Source of the DNA: Desmodus rotundus
Taxonomy: Eukaryota; Chordata; Mammalia; Chiroptera; Phyllostomidae
Assembly: GCF_022682495.2 (NCBI RefSeq)
Contig: NC_071389.1
Location: 99,861,951 to 99,925,950 of the forward strand
Length of the DNA: 64,000 nt
Direction of reading: 5' to 3'
Shown here: positions 33,061 through 45,700 of the stretch, in pieces
How positions within the stretch are numbered: the first letter of the stretch is position 1
How the letters are laid out: every line of letters starts with the position of its first letter
The notes under the pieces: generated by a model
Seen by the model: the letters and a program-made list of their open reading frames with translations, nothing else
What the model was told of the DNA's origin: nothing
Databases searched by the model: none
Made by a program: the position numbers and the translations under genes

Positions 33061-35343
33061 TTGAGCATCCTTATAACCATTGTTTTAATCTCTACATGTG
33101 TATCTTGGTTGCTTCCATTTCATTTGATTCTTTTTCTGGTGATTTCTCTTGTTCTTTTGCTTGGGGCATACTTTTTGTCTCCTCATTTTGTCTGTCTTTT
33201 TGTGTTTGTTTTTGTGTATTTGGTTTATCTGTTATGTTGCCCAAGCTTGTTATGAGGACTTATTGGTGTAGTTGCTTTGTGGGTCTCAGTGTCACATTTT
33301 TCTAGATTACCCAAGCTAGCTGCCCCAGAAATCATTCTTATGTAGGTTATGTGCCACCTGCTGTTGTAGCTGAGTTTTGAATGTTGTTGGCCCATTCATG
33401 GGTACAGTTAACCCTCAGGCTGGCTGACTGTAAAGATATACCTCATTCACCATGTGTGAGTCACTGTTGTGGTGCTACCCCTCAAGGTGAAATTGTTCTC
33501 AGCAGGGTCAGGTTCCAGCTAGAATCACCCTTTGTCTCTGCCATTTTCGTGGCAAGTTGGGTCGAGCTCCGTGTGGTTTGAAACCCACCACTGGTTGTGT
33601 TGGTTCTTCTCCCACTTGGCTTGGACTCTGGTGCAGGTAGATGTCAGACATTGTGCATACCCAGCCTTTGGCTTCCTATCTGGAACTACCATGCTGTTGT
33701 CTGTTTGCGGTTATGTTTACTGGGCCTGGGTATGTATGGTAGGGGCCAGGCTGTGTGTAAGGATTGGCTTCCTTCAGCTCTGAGTTGGAGATAGATTAAT
33801 ATAATTCTAAGGTTCCCTGAGATAGTGTCCATCTGTTGGCTACTCTGCTACCCTTGAGGTTTCCTGGACTTTCTCCAGAGTCTCATGAACAAAGCTTGCA
33901 GTGTAGGCCCAAGATGGCTGTACACAAATGATTCTTCTACATGGCTTAAGCTTGGTAGGGAGGGTTACTGGTCAGGATGACTGGGACAGTGGATCTCCTA
34001 CTCAGGGGCAATGTTGTCAGGTACTCAGTGGGAAAATTATTACCCCTAATCCAGAGCCAAACCACTCAGTGTGCTAAAAATCTCCAACTCTAGCTCACCC
34101 AGGAGGATTACACCAGAGGCTCAGTTTGGGTGCAGCCAGCTGTCCTCACTGCAGGAGCAGTCTCAGCAGGAGACTCACCAAGACATGGACAAATAAATCA
34201 AGAGAGACTTCCATTGGAGTGGCACTAGTTGGGTCATGGGAGGAGAGTGAGCTGCACTCCACCCCTTAGCTCTATATTTACTCGTGCTCAAGCCACATAC
34301 TGGAGCCTCTGAGAGAGATGCACTGTGAATGTCCCAGCTCTAAAGGGCATTGTCCCTTCCTCCTGTGGAACTAAGCTCAACAGGACTTGGGAAAGCAGAT
34401 GAAGGAAGTCTTTTTTTTGGGTGTGGTGCTGGCCTGTGGTAAGGGAGAAAACTGCATGCCCCTCCTTAACTCTACAGACCCACCTCCAAAGACCCTGAAA
34501 ATGGAGTCATCCACTGGGGTAGTGCCTACAAGACAGGGAAAGATTGGGCCCCATTCCAAAGCCCACAGTACAATGATATTTTGCTATAAAACAAGCACAC
34601 CACAAGGTTCCTGTTGGGTGCAGCCAACAGCTCTTTCTGCTAGACATGAGCTTGGCAGTGTAGTGTAGCCAGTATTTGGAGGACTGAGTTAGTACACTCC
34701 CCCAGCCGATGCTGTATGGACAGGAGTGTTTGACTCTTGGAAATGGTGCCTGAGGGAAGTGTGGGGTGTTGACTCAGGACTGGAAATTCAGTGGTTGACC
34801 CTCCAGATCTCTCTCCAGAGTCATGCCACCCAGATCTTTTCTTTATTACTCCCATATACTTTAAATCACCTTCCTTCTACCAAAGTTTGAGTGTTTACCC
34901 AAGAGCAAGCTCCTGTGCATTGGCCCTTTAGGAAATGACCTGGGATTCTAGCAGACTACCTCCTTTTCCAGGCAGATAAAGTCATGCTGATTTTTACTGC
35001 CAGATGCTATACAAGATCCTCTTCCCTGCCTTGGTGCTCTGGGTTGGGGTCCTGGCATGTGATTGAAACCACACACAATCTCACAGGGGACTTTGGCAGC
35101 CAAGATATCTCTCTGGCTTCTTAGCAGCCACACTTCAGTGCAAAGGCCATCCCTCTCTGTGTCTCTGCCCTACTTACCAGTCTCTGTGTAGTTTCTTTTA
35201 TAAATTTTTGGATATAATACTCTTGTTCAGATGTCCTTAAGCTGGTCATTCAGGTTAATTGCTTTATAATTTAGCTGTAAATATGGTTTGGTGCCAGGAG
35301 GAGATGTGTGTAGCTTCCACCTACACTGTAGCCATCTTAGATC
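33061..35343 (-). other. L1F 5'UTR
   Basis: About 2.3 kb between the ORF1 remnant and the element start at 35343. The 5' terminus 'ggatctaagatggc' is an L1-type start. Open frames on either strand in this stretch are by-products. Confidence 0.65.
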
Positions 35344-37493
35344 CTCTGAACATTTTTAATAAAGTTGATTAAGATGTACCAAGTAAACCCAGCACAGAAA
35401 CTGGAAAGGGAAGCAAGTAACCCCTCTGTCCAGAAATGCCCTAGGTGAACTACATCTCTCGGTTAGCTTCCATGGCTGTCTCTCAGGCCATTTCATGACT
35501 CTTGATGTGTGTTGAATAGTTCTCTCTAAAATTTTTGGCTAACGCTTTTTCTGTTTAAAAGTAATAATTTAGCCAAAATGAAATTATGACTCATTCCTCA
35601 AAGGTCACATTAGGTGGAAAAACAGAAAAGAAAGTATATATGTAAAATGTATCAGTTGACATAAATTGCCTGAGCTGGTGCTCAGGCTGTGTAAGCAGAA
35701 AGGAATTTTCAAGTTGACTCACACAAGCATAGAGCTGTCATTGTAATCAGAGCATGCAATGGAGGGCAATTGTCTTTGGCGTCATGGAAAATGTAGCAAT
35801 GTGGATGGCATACAAATTATAATATGGATAAGGAATGGCTGATTGTATTTCTCATCTCTAGGTAAAATCAGACACTGCAGAGAGCCAAAGTTTGATTTTG
35901 GGCAGAAAAATGTAAGGTGAACTGCCAACTTGGACAGTTTCTAGTGGATCTGTGGAGGCTTGGCACTCATTCTCTGTTGACTCTAATCAGACTCCTGGTG
36001 TAGTTTAGGCACGTGTGTTTCTCCCCAGTCACACTGATCCAAGTCTTACTTGAGATAATTGGATGTTGGCCTTCAATGCAGGGCACCTAGTGCAGACTGA
36101 CAGCCTGGAAACAGTCCTTATGGCCACCTTTTTGTAGTTAATAGTGCTGACAAGTGCAACTTTCTCCCCTTCTCAAGCACATTTATATAATGTCATCTCA
36201 AGCTATTAATTTATTTGGATTCTGTCTTGAAACAAGAACACCCGTTGGTTTGAATGTCTGGAATTTGAAGAATGCTGAAACAATCACCACTTTGGGTTTA
36301 ATAGCAAACTTTAGAGAACCAGTCTACAGAGGGTGAGGCCATTAACATTTATCTTGCAGTTTAGTGCAAAGGAAAAAAAACTTGCAAGTGTGAGCTGTAC
36401 CCCAGATAGCATAATCACGGGACTGAAGGCAATTATTTTTAAAAACTGAGTGTTCATAAGGAAAAAGACACTAGCATGGAAGAAAGAGGGGCATGGATTA
36501 TGAACATAAACTTGTACTAAAAGATGTACAAACAAAGTGAGGTCAACTCAATCTCGAGTACAAAGAAACGAGACTACTATGGAAGCTCTGGGGCTTCATA
36601 GAGTTCTGAAATAACAGCAAAATTTTGAAACACATTTGCCTCAAAAACAACATTCCTTAACAATACTCTCTAAATGGCATGATTCAAGGTTTGACAGCTG
36701 GTTGTGGGATTAGCAGGTGGGATGATATTTGAACTTTACTTCTTGTGTTTCTGAGGGATGATAATAGAAGAGAAATAGTGGGATGGTGGTATATTTAAAA
36801 CCCAAATTTACAGAGTCACTGCTAAAAAATAACTGTTTAGGAAAGATTCCTACGTTCTCAAAACAATAAAGGTGAATGACTATTGTTACAGTCCACTCCT
36901 GGATGGAAGATATCTATACATTTACAGCATGTTTAAAACAATTTAAGAAGAAAAAAATTTTCACAACTTAAAATGACTTAGAACAAAGATGCCACAGATA
37001 AAAGACTTAATTTCAGTCAGATGATGTGATTAGAGCCCTGGCCAGGCCTTCACTTTTGTGTGTGGCTTTGCACCTACTATTTAACCTGCTGAGTTAATTT
37101 TTTTCTGAATCAAGCTGTCACCTCTACCTCACAAGACTGTTGAGAGGGTCAAATGAGGGAACTATGTGTGAAAATAAATAAACTCAAAAATGCTAAGCAA
37201 ATGGAAAGTACTATTTTAATGATTTAGTCATTGTCATAATTCTGAAAAACAAACATAATTTTCTTTGCTATCCCTTTTGCTTAGTGATGAGACAGATAAT
37301 TACACACCTTTCTGAGCACAGGAGGCGGAATAGGTGAGTTCCTGAGAGTCTCTTTTCTCCTGATTAACTCACATTCTCTCTTTCCTGAGAGCACTAGTCT
37401 CTCACTCAGTGACTCTGGGCACCCTCTTTGGAAAAAAAGGGATTGACAACCACAAAAGAAACATGATGGAGTAAGCAGAATGAAATTAACACA
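35344..37493. other. Unassigned host DNA
   Basis: About 2.1 kb with no transposon or gene I recognise. Frames are short and low in similarity to anything familiar. Confidence 0.5.
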
Positions 37494-37495
37494 TA

Positions 37496-37616
37496 CAGGG
37501 TGGGGCAAAATAGATTTACAGTTGTGATTATGCAAAACAGTTTATTCTTGTATTATTATTCTTCATTGTATTATTTTCCATACAAACAACTGGAAACCTA
37601 CTTTTGTTCCAACCTG
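37496..37616. mobile_element. Mariner-derived MITE (121 bp)
   Basis: Terminal inverted repeats: left 'cagggtggggcaaaatag', right (reverse complement) 'caggttggaacaaaagtag'. TA dinucleotides flank it at 37494-37495 and 37617-37618, the TA target duplication of Tc1/mariner elements. It is too short to hold a transposase and consists of little more than two long inverted repeats. It resembles short mariner-derived repeats that I recall from bat genomes. Confidence 0.85.
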
Positions 37617-37939
37617 TAATTAGAGTTAGCAAAGGAGAAAGCTGAGACAGAAGTTAGGACCTAGCATTGAAAAACTAAAATGTGAGCATTCTTTTCTAAC
37701 AAGGCACACATATGGTTTACTTACTCTGAAATCTAGATTTCCAGGATGCTCCTTTAGAAGTTCTAGATTAAAATTAAGTGTTAGCTATCCCTAAACATTA
37801 TACATTACATTATTTCAGCTTATTACTCACAATTAAAGATTAAAACAGTTTATTTTTCAAAAATGATGATATACCTGTTATTTTTTATCTGTTTACTTAA
37901 TTTTCAAGTGTATTAATTAATTTTGTTAATTAAAGATCA

Positions 37940-38079
37940 GGAGCTACTATAAAGGACACATGGACAAAATCAAGGGGGAGGGTGGAGGTGGGGGAGGGAG
38001 GTGGGTTCAGCTGGAGTGGGGTGGAGGGATGGGGAGAAAGGGCATACAGCTGTAATTGAACAACAATAAAAATTTTAAA
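37940..38079 (+). mobile_element. Very short L1 3' end (~140 bp), with TSD
   Basis: A plus-strand L1 3'UTR tail from 'ggagctactataaagg' to the A-rich end. The 8-bp target duplication aaagatca is found at 37932-37939 and 38080-38087. The insertion begins about 7 nt downstream of the position of the L1 3'UTR G-rich tract, almost the same truncation point as 24255-24396. Confidence 0.85.
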
Positions 38080-38254
38080 AAAGATCATCTGTTTTCACAA
38101 AATTATGCATTTTCATTAGTTAAATACTTTGTATTGAAATCTCCACAGATATATACAGAATGTCTTGATGCAATTACTGCACACAAATTTTATTATTACC
38201 TATGGGTAGATAGTGTCTTTTCCCTGAAAAGAAGTATAGAAATTTATTTTCTTT

Positions 38255-38998
38255 TTAACTGTTTATTTTGAAATACCTATAGATTCAAATGAAGTTGCAA
38301 AAGGTAGTACAGTATCATAACCAGGGAATTGGCATGGGTACAATCCACAGATTTGATTCAAACATCATTAATACAATTACTGTATGTGTGTGTGTGTATA
38401 TGTGTGAGTATAGCTAAATGTCATAAATAGACTCATATAGAATGTATAATCTTGGAGGTTGGCTTTTTCAATCATCATGATTTTTTTGTGATTTATCCAG
38501 GTTTTTCTGTGTATTAATAGTTTATTTTTATTGATGAGCTCTGTTCCACAGTATGAGTGTACCACAGATGCTCATTCACCTAATGAAGGATACTTGTTGT
38601 TTCTTAGGTTTAGACTATTAGGAATAAAGCTTCTATGAATGCTGTGGACTGGCATGTTGTATGAATGTAAGTTTTCAGTTCTCTAGGATAAATGCCCAGG
38701 AGTGCAATTCCTGGGTCTTATGGTGAGTACATGCTTAGCATTACAATGTGCTAACTGCTTTCCAGAAAACCTATACCACTTCACTATCCACTGGCAACAT
38801 ATGAGACACCAAGTTCACATCCTTTCCAGCATTTTGATAATATCACTATGTTAAATTTTAGCTACTTTTGGTAGGTAATTGATAGCAATAATATCTAGTT
38901 GTGGTTTTTCTCTTCATGTGCTTATTTGTCACCTATATATTGTCTTCAATAAAATGTATCCTTTGCCTATTTTCTACCTGGATTGTTTCCTTTTAAAA
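38255..38998 (-). mobile_element. Old L1 3' region, part 1
   Basis: Minus-strand old L1: 'tgctcattcacctaatgaa', 'ggaataaagcttctatgaa' and 'gataaatgcccaggagtgc' follow the antisense of old mammalian L1 ORF2 C-terminal and 3' sequence. Includes a short (TG)n at 38384-38397. Interrupted by a Ves SINE. Confidence 0.7.
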
Positions 38999-39216
38999 AA
39001 GATTTTATTTATTTATTCTTACAGAGAGGGGAAGGGAGAAAAAAAGAGAGGGAGAGGTTCATCAATGCATGAGAGAAACATTGATTGGTTGCTTCTCACA
39101 CATGCCCAGACCGGGGAATGGGCCCACAACCCAGGCATGTGCCCTGACCAGAATGGAATACATAATGTTTTGTTTTGCAGGGTGTTGCCCAACCAACTTT
39201 GCTACACCAGTCAGGG
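38999..39216 (-). mobile_element. Ves SINE inside an old L1
   Basis: Minus-strand Ves SINE of about 218 bp, from the tail-side 'aagattttatttatttatt' and 'gaggggaagggag' through 'gaaacattgattggttgc' and 'gcatgtgccctgacc' to the head 'ctacaccagtcaggg'. The old L1 continues on both sides. Flanks 'attgtttcctttt' and 'actgtgtcttttt' may be a decayed target duplication. Confidence 0.9.
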
Positions 39217-39425
39217 AAAACTGTGTCTTTTTTTAATGTTGAGTTTTGAGAGCTCTTTATCTATTCTGTATGAAGCCTTTTGTTGGCTATATGTGGTTTA
39301 TACATATTGTCTCCTATTCTGTAGTTTATCTTTTCACCTACTAATAAGGTATTTCATAGACCATATATTTTTAATTTTCTGGAAGTCCTATTTATCATTT
39401 TTTTCTGTTATGGTCATGCTTTGGT
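39217..39425 (-). mobile_element. Old L1 3' region, part 2
   Basis: 'ttgagttttgagagctc' and 'gaagccttttgttggc' continue the old-L1 antisense text interrupted by the SINE. Beyond 39425, 'aacttattggggttacatgg' hints at another old repeat that I cannot name. Confidence 0.65.
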
Positions 39426-39617
39426 GTCATTAGATTTTTTAAAAATTAAACTTATTGGGGTTACATGGTTAATAGATTATATAGATTTTATAATAGATAT
39501 ATTTATATTGGAAATAATCAGGGTTTTTTTTACACTGGCAATACTCAAGATACTAGAAATATTCATTTGCACTTTTTTTCTTCTTCCAATGAAAAAGAAG
39601 CAAGTAAGAATTGTGAA

Positions 39618-39987
39618 TGTGTTCCCAAGCTTTCTGGTCAGGAACCCAAACCAAGGTCCTTCTTCCCAGTGGTGTTTGAGCCAATAGAAAGAGACTAAGT
39701 TTTGTAAAGCAGAGCAAAAAGTTTATTCTTTGATCAAGGAATGGAGAATGGTGATCTCATGCACTAATGGCCCCTGGGAAGAAGCCTTCTATACACATAG
39801 GCTGTGGAATGGGGTGATTAATTTTTTAAGTATGCGTAATTACTCTGCAGCACTCAGCCCATCTGTGAATAGTTCTTTTTGCACACAATGCCCTGTCCCT
39901 ATCTTGGTTTTTGTTCCCCGCCTGGCACCTTGGTCTTTGCAGTCTGGACTCCTTTTCAGTTCCTGTAAGCAGGCAGAGCTCATGACA
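39618..39987 (-). mobile_element. Probable ERV solo LTR
   Basis: A 370-bp minus-strand LTR candidate with TG...CA ends. In element sense it starts 'tgtcatgagctctgcctgc', has an AATAAA signal (seen as TTTATT near 39720-39726), a U5-like section and ends 'gggaacaca'. No coding region is attached and no target duplication was found, so the call rests on architecture. Confidence 0.55.
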
Positions 39988-40345
39988 TAATTTATATATT
40001 GAGAGACATTAGGACCTTTTGGATGATAGCCAGGTGAAAAATGTGTGACTTTTGCTATTTAGTTAAATGGAAATTACTCTGGTTTCTGGTTTTATGCTAA
40101 TGGTACTGCATGTGAGAGATTATATATGGCATGTGCAGTGAAATGTTGTAAATCTCTGAACTCAATGTAGAAAGGTTTTGATTCTAGATTAGGTTTATAG
40201 TGCTTTAATTTTATTCACAGCAAAAATATAGCAACTGGAGTTATTCTGAATAGTAATTAATAATTCTTAAGAAGACTAAATTATCTCATTGTACAAATAT
40301 GGGTTTTTAAAAACAAATTCTTGCTCCAATTTTTCACTGATTTAA
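39988..40345. other. Unassigned host DNA
   Basis: AT-rich, no gene or transposon recognised before L1E. Confidence 0.5.
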
Positions 40346-40360
40346 ATATACTAATTAAAA

Positions 40361-41843
40361 AAACGATGGTGGCGAGATAGGTGGGAGCAGAGTCAACTTC
40401 CCTCTGCACATGGGTGAAACACCTACCCGATCTACTGAGGAACAAAGTGAACAGCCAACAGTACCCCAGCGTTTACGAAGATAGGAGATCAAAAAGTATA
40501 GAGGACACTGATAAAACAGACGGAAAGGGGATTGCTTCAGGACAAAAAGGTTCCTGGGACCAGCACAGGGAACAGGGCGACTGGAGCCCCAGGCCCACAC
40601 CTACTGGGCCTGCCAGAGGACTCCTGGGAGAGAGCCAAGTTAACAGCTCCCTCACCTGCCAAACAAGGCTTGAGCAGCACTGAGAGAGACCTGGTTGCTT
40701 GAAGTCATGGGGAGGGGAATAAGGACAAACTGGTAAACCTGCAGAGACTGTGGACGCCAGAAGGGGGGTGTTGAGGGTTGGGCCATGTGGGGCCCTGACA
40801 CAGACAGTCCCAGGTCTAGCTGGAGAGTTGGGCTGTGTGAGAGGAAAGCCCCTTCCTTGTATGGAGGGAGCCGCAGGATTGAGCAGGAGGATTTTCCCCC
40901 AAAGAAAAAGATCCTTGGGGGCACATTGGGGAATTCCCCTGTAGCAACAGCTCCAATCTCCTCTCCACCCAGCCACCCGACTGTCCGGTGCTCCCATGGA
41001 GGTGTGCGGGGTATGGAGCCCAAATCAAAAGCATGGGGTGGGGGGGAGTGCACATATCTGGGGGGGCCCGAGACCACAGGCATTGACCAGGGAGTGTGCC
41101 CACCGACCCGGGACTGTGGGCACTGACCAGGGAGTGTGCACACCTACCAGGGAGTGTACTCACCAACAGGGGAGTGTGTGCACCTCACCTTGGAGGGAAC
41201 TGAGACCACAGGCACCAGGGAGAGTGCAAATCAAGGAAGGCCCCGAGCGCACACCCATAGACTGGAGGAGGCCTACCATAAAAAAGAGTAGGTAGAAACT
41301 GTGAACACCAGAATACCTCCTGGAAGAGGAAACCCACGAACAAAGGAACCACCAACAGATAAGAACACAAGAAGGTGAAGAGGGAGTAGAAGTCACACTA
41401 ACTCAACACAGGACCTATCTGAAAATACAACTAAATAGTGAAGAAATTACTAAGAACAAACAACTGAACAAGAGCAAGAGAAAAGCCTCAAAACCTTGTA
41501 CACACTGAAGAACCAGCTCCAACACAAACTGCCCACAACTGCACAACAGAAAACAAGAGGTGGGGGAGAGACTAACCCTAAGATAACCAGCTGGTGAGAA
41601 GGACCCACCAAAGAAAAACCCAACAACAACCAAAAACCAAAGACATACAGAGAGCCAAGATAAACTACAGCTCAAGATCAGTAAGATTGGGAGATCAAGG
41701 AGACTTTACCACTGAATCTCACAGGTGTTCTATCACAGAAGTTTACACTATAAACCCAGGGGGTCAGATTAGAGCAACTTAAGAAGCAGAGGCTAACAAG
41801 AAGAGTCACACAAACAGTGGGAAGACAAAGAAACAATCCCTAA
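40361..41843 (+). promoter_or_regulatory. L1E 5'UTR (internal promoter region)
   Basis: The first ~300 bp align with L1D. The middle is unrelated and contains a G-rich section near 40990-41070 and a five-unit minisatellite at 41084-41184. From about 41715 alignment with L1D returns ('aagaagcagaggctaacaag'). Promoter function is inferred from the family only. Confidence 0.65.
41084..41184 (+). repeat. L1E 5'UTR minisatellite (~5 x 20 bp)
   Basis: Five degenerate units of about 20 bp with the core 'accagggagtgtgcacacc'. Variants end cccacc, gggcac, actcacc and gtgcacc. Not present in L1D. Confidence 0.8.
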
Positions 41844-42742
41844 ATGAAAGGAAAGGGGGAAGTCTCAGAAACAATGCTAAATGAAAAGAGGCAAGTCACT
41901 ATAAGATAAAGAGTTCAAAGAATTGGTTATAAAGAAGCTTCATGAGCTCACAGAGAAGTACCAAAAACTACAGGGAAACTACAAAGAACTTACTGCAAAA
42001 CTATATCAACATGAAAAAGGAAATAGAATCTATCAACAAGGGCCAAGAGGAAATGAAGAATACAATTTCTGAACTGAAGAACACAGCAGAACAAATCAAA
42101 AGCACACCTGATGAAGCAGAGGATCAGATCAGTGAGCTGGAGCACAAAGCAAATAAAAACACCCAGAAAAAGCAAAAAAAAAAGGAAAATAGGCTCAGAA
42201 AGAATGAAGAGGGGTTAAGTGAAATGCAGAACAACATCAAACGTAATAATATCCGTTAAATAGGGATACCAGAAGGAGAAGAGGAAGAGCAAGGGAGAGA
42301 AAACGTGTGTGAATGAGTAATGATGGAAAATTTCCCTAATTTGATGAGAGAAAAAGTCACACAAATCCAGGATTCACAGAGAGTCCCAAGCAAGAGGAAC
42401 CCAAAGAGGCCCACTGCAAGACACATCATAATTAAAATGGAAAAATTCCAAGACAAAGAGAGGATCTTAAAGGCAGCAAGGGAGAAACAGGAAGTAACAT
42501 ACAAGGGAGCACCAATAAGGTTAGCAACTGACTTCTCAATGGAAATGCTCCAAGCCAGAAGAGAATGGCAAAAAATGTTCCAAGTAATGAGAACCAGAGG
42601 CCTGCAACCAAGACTACTTTACCCAGCCAGGCTCTCAATCAAGATAGAAGGCCACATAAAGAGTTCCCCAGACAAAAGAAGTCTAAAAGAATACACCTCC
42701 ACCAAACCAGCTCTGCAAGAGATGCTAAAGGGAGTGCTGTAA
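41844..42742 (+). pseudogene. L1E ORF1, broken
   Basis: The ORF1 homologue of L1E. The N-terminal start near 41844 is in a different frame from the body, showing an early frameshift. The body keeps the coiled-coil region, stops at TAA 42257-42259 in the middle of the RRM motif 'RNNIR', has another stop near 42314, and then runs open to 42742. That last part includes 'RLATDFS', 'LQARREW' and 'YPARLSIKIEG'. It has more disabling changes than L1D ORF1. Confidence 0.9.
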
Positions 42743-42788
42743 GGAAAGGAAGGAAAAGAGAAAGAGAGAGGAACACAGGTAGGAAAAA

Positions 42789-45700
42789 ATGGCAATGAAT
42801 AAGTACCTATTGATAATAACCTTAGATGTAAATGGATTAAATGCTCCAATCAAAAGACATAGAATAGCTGAATGGATAAGAGAGCATGACCCACACATAT
42901 GCTGCCTACAAGAGACCCACCTCAGGACAAAAGACTTACCCAGACTGAAAGTGAAGGGCTAGAAACAAATTTTCCAAGCAAATGGACAGGAAAAAAAAGC
43001 AGGGGTAGCAATACTCATATCAGACAAAATAGACTTCCAAAGAAGGGCCATAAAGAGAGACCCAGAAGGTCACTTCATAATACTCAAAGGCAGAATCCAC
43101 CAAGAAGACATAAACATTGTAAATACATATGCTCCCAATATAGGAGCACCGAAATAAATACATACAGAAAATCTTGGAGGAGTTCAAGAAAGATATTGAC
43201 AGCAACACAATTATAGTAAGGAATTTTAACACCCCACTGTCAAAAATGGAAAGATCTTCCAAACAAAATGTCAACAAAGATATTGTGGTATTCAACAAAG
43301 CCTGAGATGAAATGGACTTAACTGATATATATAGAGCTTTTCATCCCAAAGAAGCAAAATACACATTCTTTTCAAATGCACATGGAACATTTTCAAAGAT
43401 AGACCACATGCTAGGATGCAAAACAAGCCTCAACAAGGTCAAGAAAATTGAAATCATGTCAAACATTTTCTGTGGCGACAAGGGACTGAAATTATAAACA
43501 AAATTAAAGGAAAAACACTAAAAAACATGGCGATTTAATAGCATGTTATTAAACAATGAATGGGTGAAGAATGAGATTAGGGAAGAAATCAAAAAGTTTC
43601 TGGAAACAAAAGAAAATGAACTCACAACAACCCCAAACATATAGGACACAGAAAAGGCAGTCCTGTGAGGGAACTTCACAGAGATACACACCTACAAAAA
43701 AAAAAAAAAGAAAAAAAAAAACATCTCAAATAAACAACCTAACCCTACACTGACAAGAACTCGAGGAACCACAACAAAGAGAACCATGAGCAAGTACAAG
43801 GAAGGAAATAACCAAGATCAGAGCAGAATTAAATGACATAGAAGCTAAAACCACAATTGTAAGGATAAATGAATCCAGGAGGTGGTTCTTTGAAAAGGTA
43901 AAGAAAATCGACAAGCCTTTAAGTAGGCTCATCAAGAAAAAAAGAGAGAGGATCCAAATAAACACATTCAGAAATGAAAGAGGAGAGACTACAAGTGATA
44001 CCACCAAAACACAAAGGCTTGTAAGAAATTACTACAAAGAACTATATGCCAAAAAATATGAAAATCTATATGAAAGGAAAAATTTTTAGAAAAATATAAC
44101 CTTTCAACACTCAGTGAAGAAGAAGCTGAAAGCCTGAACAGTCCAAAAAAACCTGATGAAATTGAAACAGTAATCAAAAAGTTTCTGACACACAAAAGCC
44201 CTGGACCAGATGGTTTCATAGGAGAATTCTACAGAGCATTTAGGGAGAGCTAACCCCTATCCTCCACAGATTATTTCAAAAAATTCAAGAAGATTGTAGA
44301 CTCCCAAAGTTGTTTTATGAAGCCAACATCATCCTAATCCGAAAACCAGATAAAGACACAACAATAAAATAAAACTTCAGGCAAATATTGCTGACGAACT
44401 TAGAGGCTGAAAACCTAAACAAAATACTGGCAACCCGTATCCAGCAATACATTAAGAAGATCACACACTATGATGAAGTGGGACTCATCCCAGGGATGAA
44501 AGGATGGTACAATATTTGCAAATCAATAAACAAAGTACACCATGTAAACAAAAGCAAAGACATAACCCACGTGATTATATCAATAAATGCAGAAAAATCT
44601 TTGATAAGATACAACACCAGTTTCTGATAAAAACACTCAGCAAAGTGGGAATAGAGGGAGCATTCCTCAACATAATAAAGGCCATAAATGACAGACCTAC
44701 AGCCAACATCACACTCAATGGACAAAAACTTAGAGCTTTCCCACTAAGGTCAGGAACAAGACAAGGATGCCCTCTCTCACAACTCCTATTCAACATAGTA
44801 TTGGAAGTCCTAGCCGCAGCAATCATACAAGAAAAAGAAATAAAAGGCATCCAAACTGGAATGGAGGAAATGAAACTGTCACTCTTTGCAGATGACATGA
44901 TAGTGTACATGGAAAATCCTATAGACGCCACCAAAAAACTCCTCGACCTAATAAATGAATTTGGCAAAACAGCTGGATACAAAGTCAATATTCAGAAATC
45001 AGAGGCATTCCTGTACACCAACAATGAAACTGCAGAAACAGAAATCAGGAAAAAAAATCCTATTTGATATAGCAACAAGAAAAATAAAGAAACTAGGAAT
45101 AAACCTAACCAACGAGGTAGAAGACCTTTACTCAGAAAACTACACAACACTGCAGAAAGAAATTAAGGAAGACACAAACAAATGGAAGCATGTACCATGC
45201 TCATGGATTGGGAGAATTAACATCATCAAAATGGCCATACTACCCAAAGCAATGTATAGATTCAATGCAACTCCTATAAAGTACCCATGACATATTTCAC
45301 AGATAGAAAACAAACATTTCAGAATTTTATATGGAACTATAAATGATCCCGCATAGCTGCAGCAATTTTGAGAAAGAAGAACAAAGCAGAAGGAATCACA
45401 ATACCTGATATCAAACTGTATTACAAGGCCACTGTAATCAAAACAGCCTGGTACTGGCATAAAAACAGGCACATAGACCAATGGTACAGAATAGAGAGCT
45501 CATAAATAAACTCAAGTCTTTATGATGAATTAATATTTGACAAAGGAGGCATATTTGACAAAATGGAGCAAAAACAGCCTCTTCAACAGATGGTGTTGGG
45601 AGATCTGGACAGCTACGTTCAAAAAAATGAAACTAGATCACCAACTGTCACTATACACAAAAATAAATTCAAGGTGGATAAAAGACTTAAATATAAGTTG

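Larger units (their letters stand above)
31915..35343 (-). mobile_element. L1F: older L1, 5' half only
   Basis: A minus-strand L1 whose 5' end is at 35343; in its own sense it starts 'ggatctaagatggctac'. It has a long 5'UTR of about 2.3 kb, then ORF1, then the first ~120 codons of ORF2. It ends at about 31915, directly against the 3' tail of L1D. The rest of ORF2 and the 3'UTR are absent, and the sequence on the other side of L1D is not L1, so the 3' half was lost and not merely split. It is more diverged than L1D, with many stops. Confidence 0.85.

Noticed and set aside
37035..37055. 'ccctggccagg' resembling a Ves SINE head
   Set aside because: Only the first few bases match; no promoter boxes, body or tail follow.
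38879..39433. 184-codon plus-strand frame with hydrophobic segments
   Set aside because: It runs through old-L1 antisense text and a minus-strand Ves SINE, so it is a composite of repeats.
40381..41295. Several GC-rich open frames of 100-170 codons on both strands
   Set aside because: All lie in the L1E 5'UTR and its minisatellite; GC-rich sequence has few stops by chance.
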